DNA of 64,000 nt from Roseibium denhamense (GTDB lineage: Bacteria; Pseudomonadota; Alphaproteobacteria; Rhizobiales; Stappiaceae), in NCBI RefSeq assembly GCF_009711415.1, contig NZ_SMLZ01000107.1:62001-126000 (forward strand), given 5' to 3'. Positions 63,313 to 64,000 of this stretch are shown one piece after another (position 1 is the stretch's first letter; each line of letters opens with the position of its first letter). The position numbers were made by a program, and so were the translations under genes. The notes under the pieces are model-generated. The model was not told where the DNA came from, made no database searches, and saw only the letters and a program-made list of their open reading frames with translations.

Positions 63313-64000
63313 TTGAGTGTTTTTAAGTCTTACGTTTTATGCACCAGCCCACGCAGTGGCAGCACCTTGTTATGCAGGATGCTGGCGGAAACCGGCGTGG
63401 CTGGTGTTCCCAAATCCTATTTCCACAAGCCATCCATTGAGGATTGGCTCGAGTATCACAAGTTGCCGGCACTTGCGGGAGAGGCGGAAAAGGACACACT
63501 GACCCGGATCTTAGAGAGCGCCGTATGCATGGGCCGCGGCGATACGGGTGTGTTCGGGCTTCGTTTACAGAGGCACAGTTTTGAGTTTTTTACCCGGAAC
63601 CTTGCCGTACTGTTTCCGGATGACCGAACGGATCTTCAACGAATGGAGCGCGCATTTGGGCGCATCTTGTTCATTCACTTGACACGGCCCGACAAGGTTG
63701 AACAGGCGGTGTCTTATGTGAAGGCCCAGCAGTCAGGGCTTTGGCACAGGGCGGCAGACGGATTTGAACTTGAACGTTTGTCACCTCACAAAGACCCGGT
63801 CTTCGATCCGAAAGAAATTCAAACGGCGTATGAGCAGTTTGTCCTTGCTGATCGCGACTGGACCACCTGGTTCCATACCCAAGGTATCGTTCCGTTGCGC
63901 CTGACATATGATGAATTGTCCAGTGCGCCGGACGCATGCCTTCAAGACGTCCTCAAGAGGCTTGGTCAAGATCCCAAGAAGGCAGACGGCGTCAAGCCGT
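63313..64000 (+). CDS. Stf0-family sulfotransferase, partial
   Basis: A sulfotransferase that runs off the right edge after about 229 codons. The 5'-phosphosulfate loop YVLCTSPRSGSTLLCRMLAE lies at the N terminus. Later GVFGLRLQRHSF and FIHLTRPDKVEQAVSYVKAQ give the 3'-phosphate-binding region, and WTTWFHTQGI and PLRLTYDELS follow, all typical of Stf0. The first in-frame ATG falls after the PSB loop, so the start must be a non-ATG codon. TTG at 63313 is the best choice, though without a clear ribosome-binding site. The sulphate acceptor is unknown. Mycobacterial Stf0 sulfates trehalose. Confidence 0.85.
   Translation, partial: MSVFKSYVLCTSPRSGSTLLCRMLAETGVAGVPKSYFHKPSIEDWLEYHKLPALAGEAEKDTLTRILESAVCMGRGDTGVFGLRLQRHSFEFFTRNLAVLFPDDRTDLQRMERAFGRILFIHLTRPDKVEQAVSYVKAQQSGLWHRAADGFELERLSPHKDPVFDPKEIQTAYEQFVLADRDWTTWFHTQGIVPLRLTYDELSSAPDACLQDVLKRLGQDPKKADGVKP

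Overview
The window reads as a chromosomal segment of a free-living, aerobic alphaproteobacterium, most likely a marine Hyphomicrobiales member of the Roseibium/Labrenzia/Stappia type. That placement is inferred from family content, not from a database search. The evidence is an F1-ATPase zeta subunit (DUF1476), the purC-purS-purQ and purL-bolA-grxD blocks, an ArsR-methyltransferase regulator in front of metF and metH, a single-chain indolepyruvate oxidoreductase, DUF2336, and a methyl-accepting chemotaxis protein (MCP) with a PilZ tail. Genes are dense, moderately GC-rich and mostly housekeeping. I see no rRNA, tRNA, CRISPR array, prophage or insertion sequence.

Layout. 1-8.3 kb: a partial membrane protein, an orphan solute-binding protein, an MRJP-like secreted beta-propeller with a divergent LysR regulator, TrmJ, MurI, an EAL-CBS-GGDEF protein and rpsD. 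8.5-12.5 kb: cyoABCD quinol oxidase. 12.5-19.8 kb: a PP2C-like phosphatase, TtcA, a LysR/hydroxyacid dehydrogenase/aldehyde dehydrogenase group, and a DUF427-adenylate cyclase fusion. 19.8-36 kb: a purine belt (grxD, bolA, purL, then a 6-kb block of unrelated genes, then purQ, a small membrane protein, purS, purC and, further on, purB). The unrelated block holds a CaCA exchanger, a thioredoxin-fold protein, an AraC regulator, a free Cache-like protein and an MCP-PilZ receptor. 36-45 kb: Nudix, YitT, APC permease, Rpe, DUF2259, a BASS transporter, a DadA-like oxidase, a PepSY protein with a membrane LuxR regulator, and Lrp. 45-53 kb: indolepyruvate oxidoreductase, DUF2336, MscS channel. 52.7-56.7 kb: a secreted protein, two glycosyltransferases, a DUF1127 protein and a LysR regulator. 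56.7-62.6 kb: SahR-like regulator, metF, metH under a perfect 20-bp palindrome. 62.7-64 kb: an unusual small-ORF transcription unit and a partial Stf0 sulfotransferase.

Several genes form evident working sets. These are quinol oxidation (cyoABCD), de novo purine synthesis (purL, Q, S, C, B), Fe-S trafficking (bolA with grxD), the methyl cycle (sahR-like, metF, metH), aromatic 2-oxoacid breakdown (Lrp with the indolepyruvate enzyme), and second-messenger signalling (a c-di-GMP-type protein, a class III cyclase, and a PilZ-tailed chemoreceptor).

The most interesting items are: (i) the 62.74-63.08 kb unit, a promoter overlaid by four 9-bp direct repeats, a leader hairpin, a strong Shine-Dalgarno site, a 43-codon basic ORF and a terminator; (ii) the DUF427-class III cyclase fusion; (iii) a stem that sequesters the rpsD Shine-Dalgarno site; (iv) the Cache-like protein beside an MCP-PilZ receptor; and (v) a 52-bp dispersed palindromic repeat present twice.
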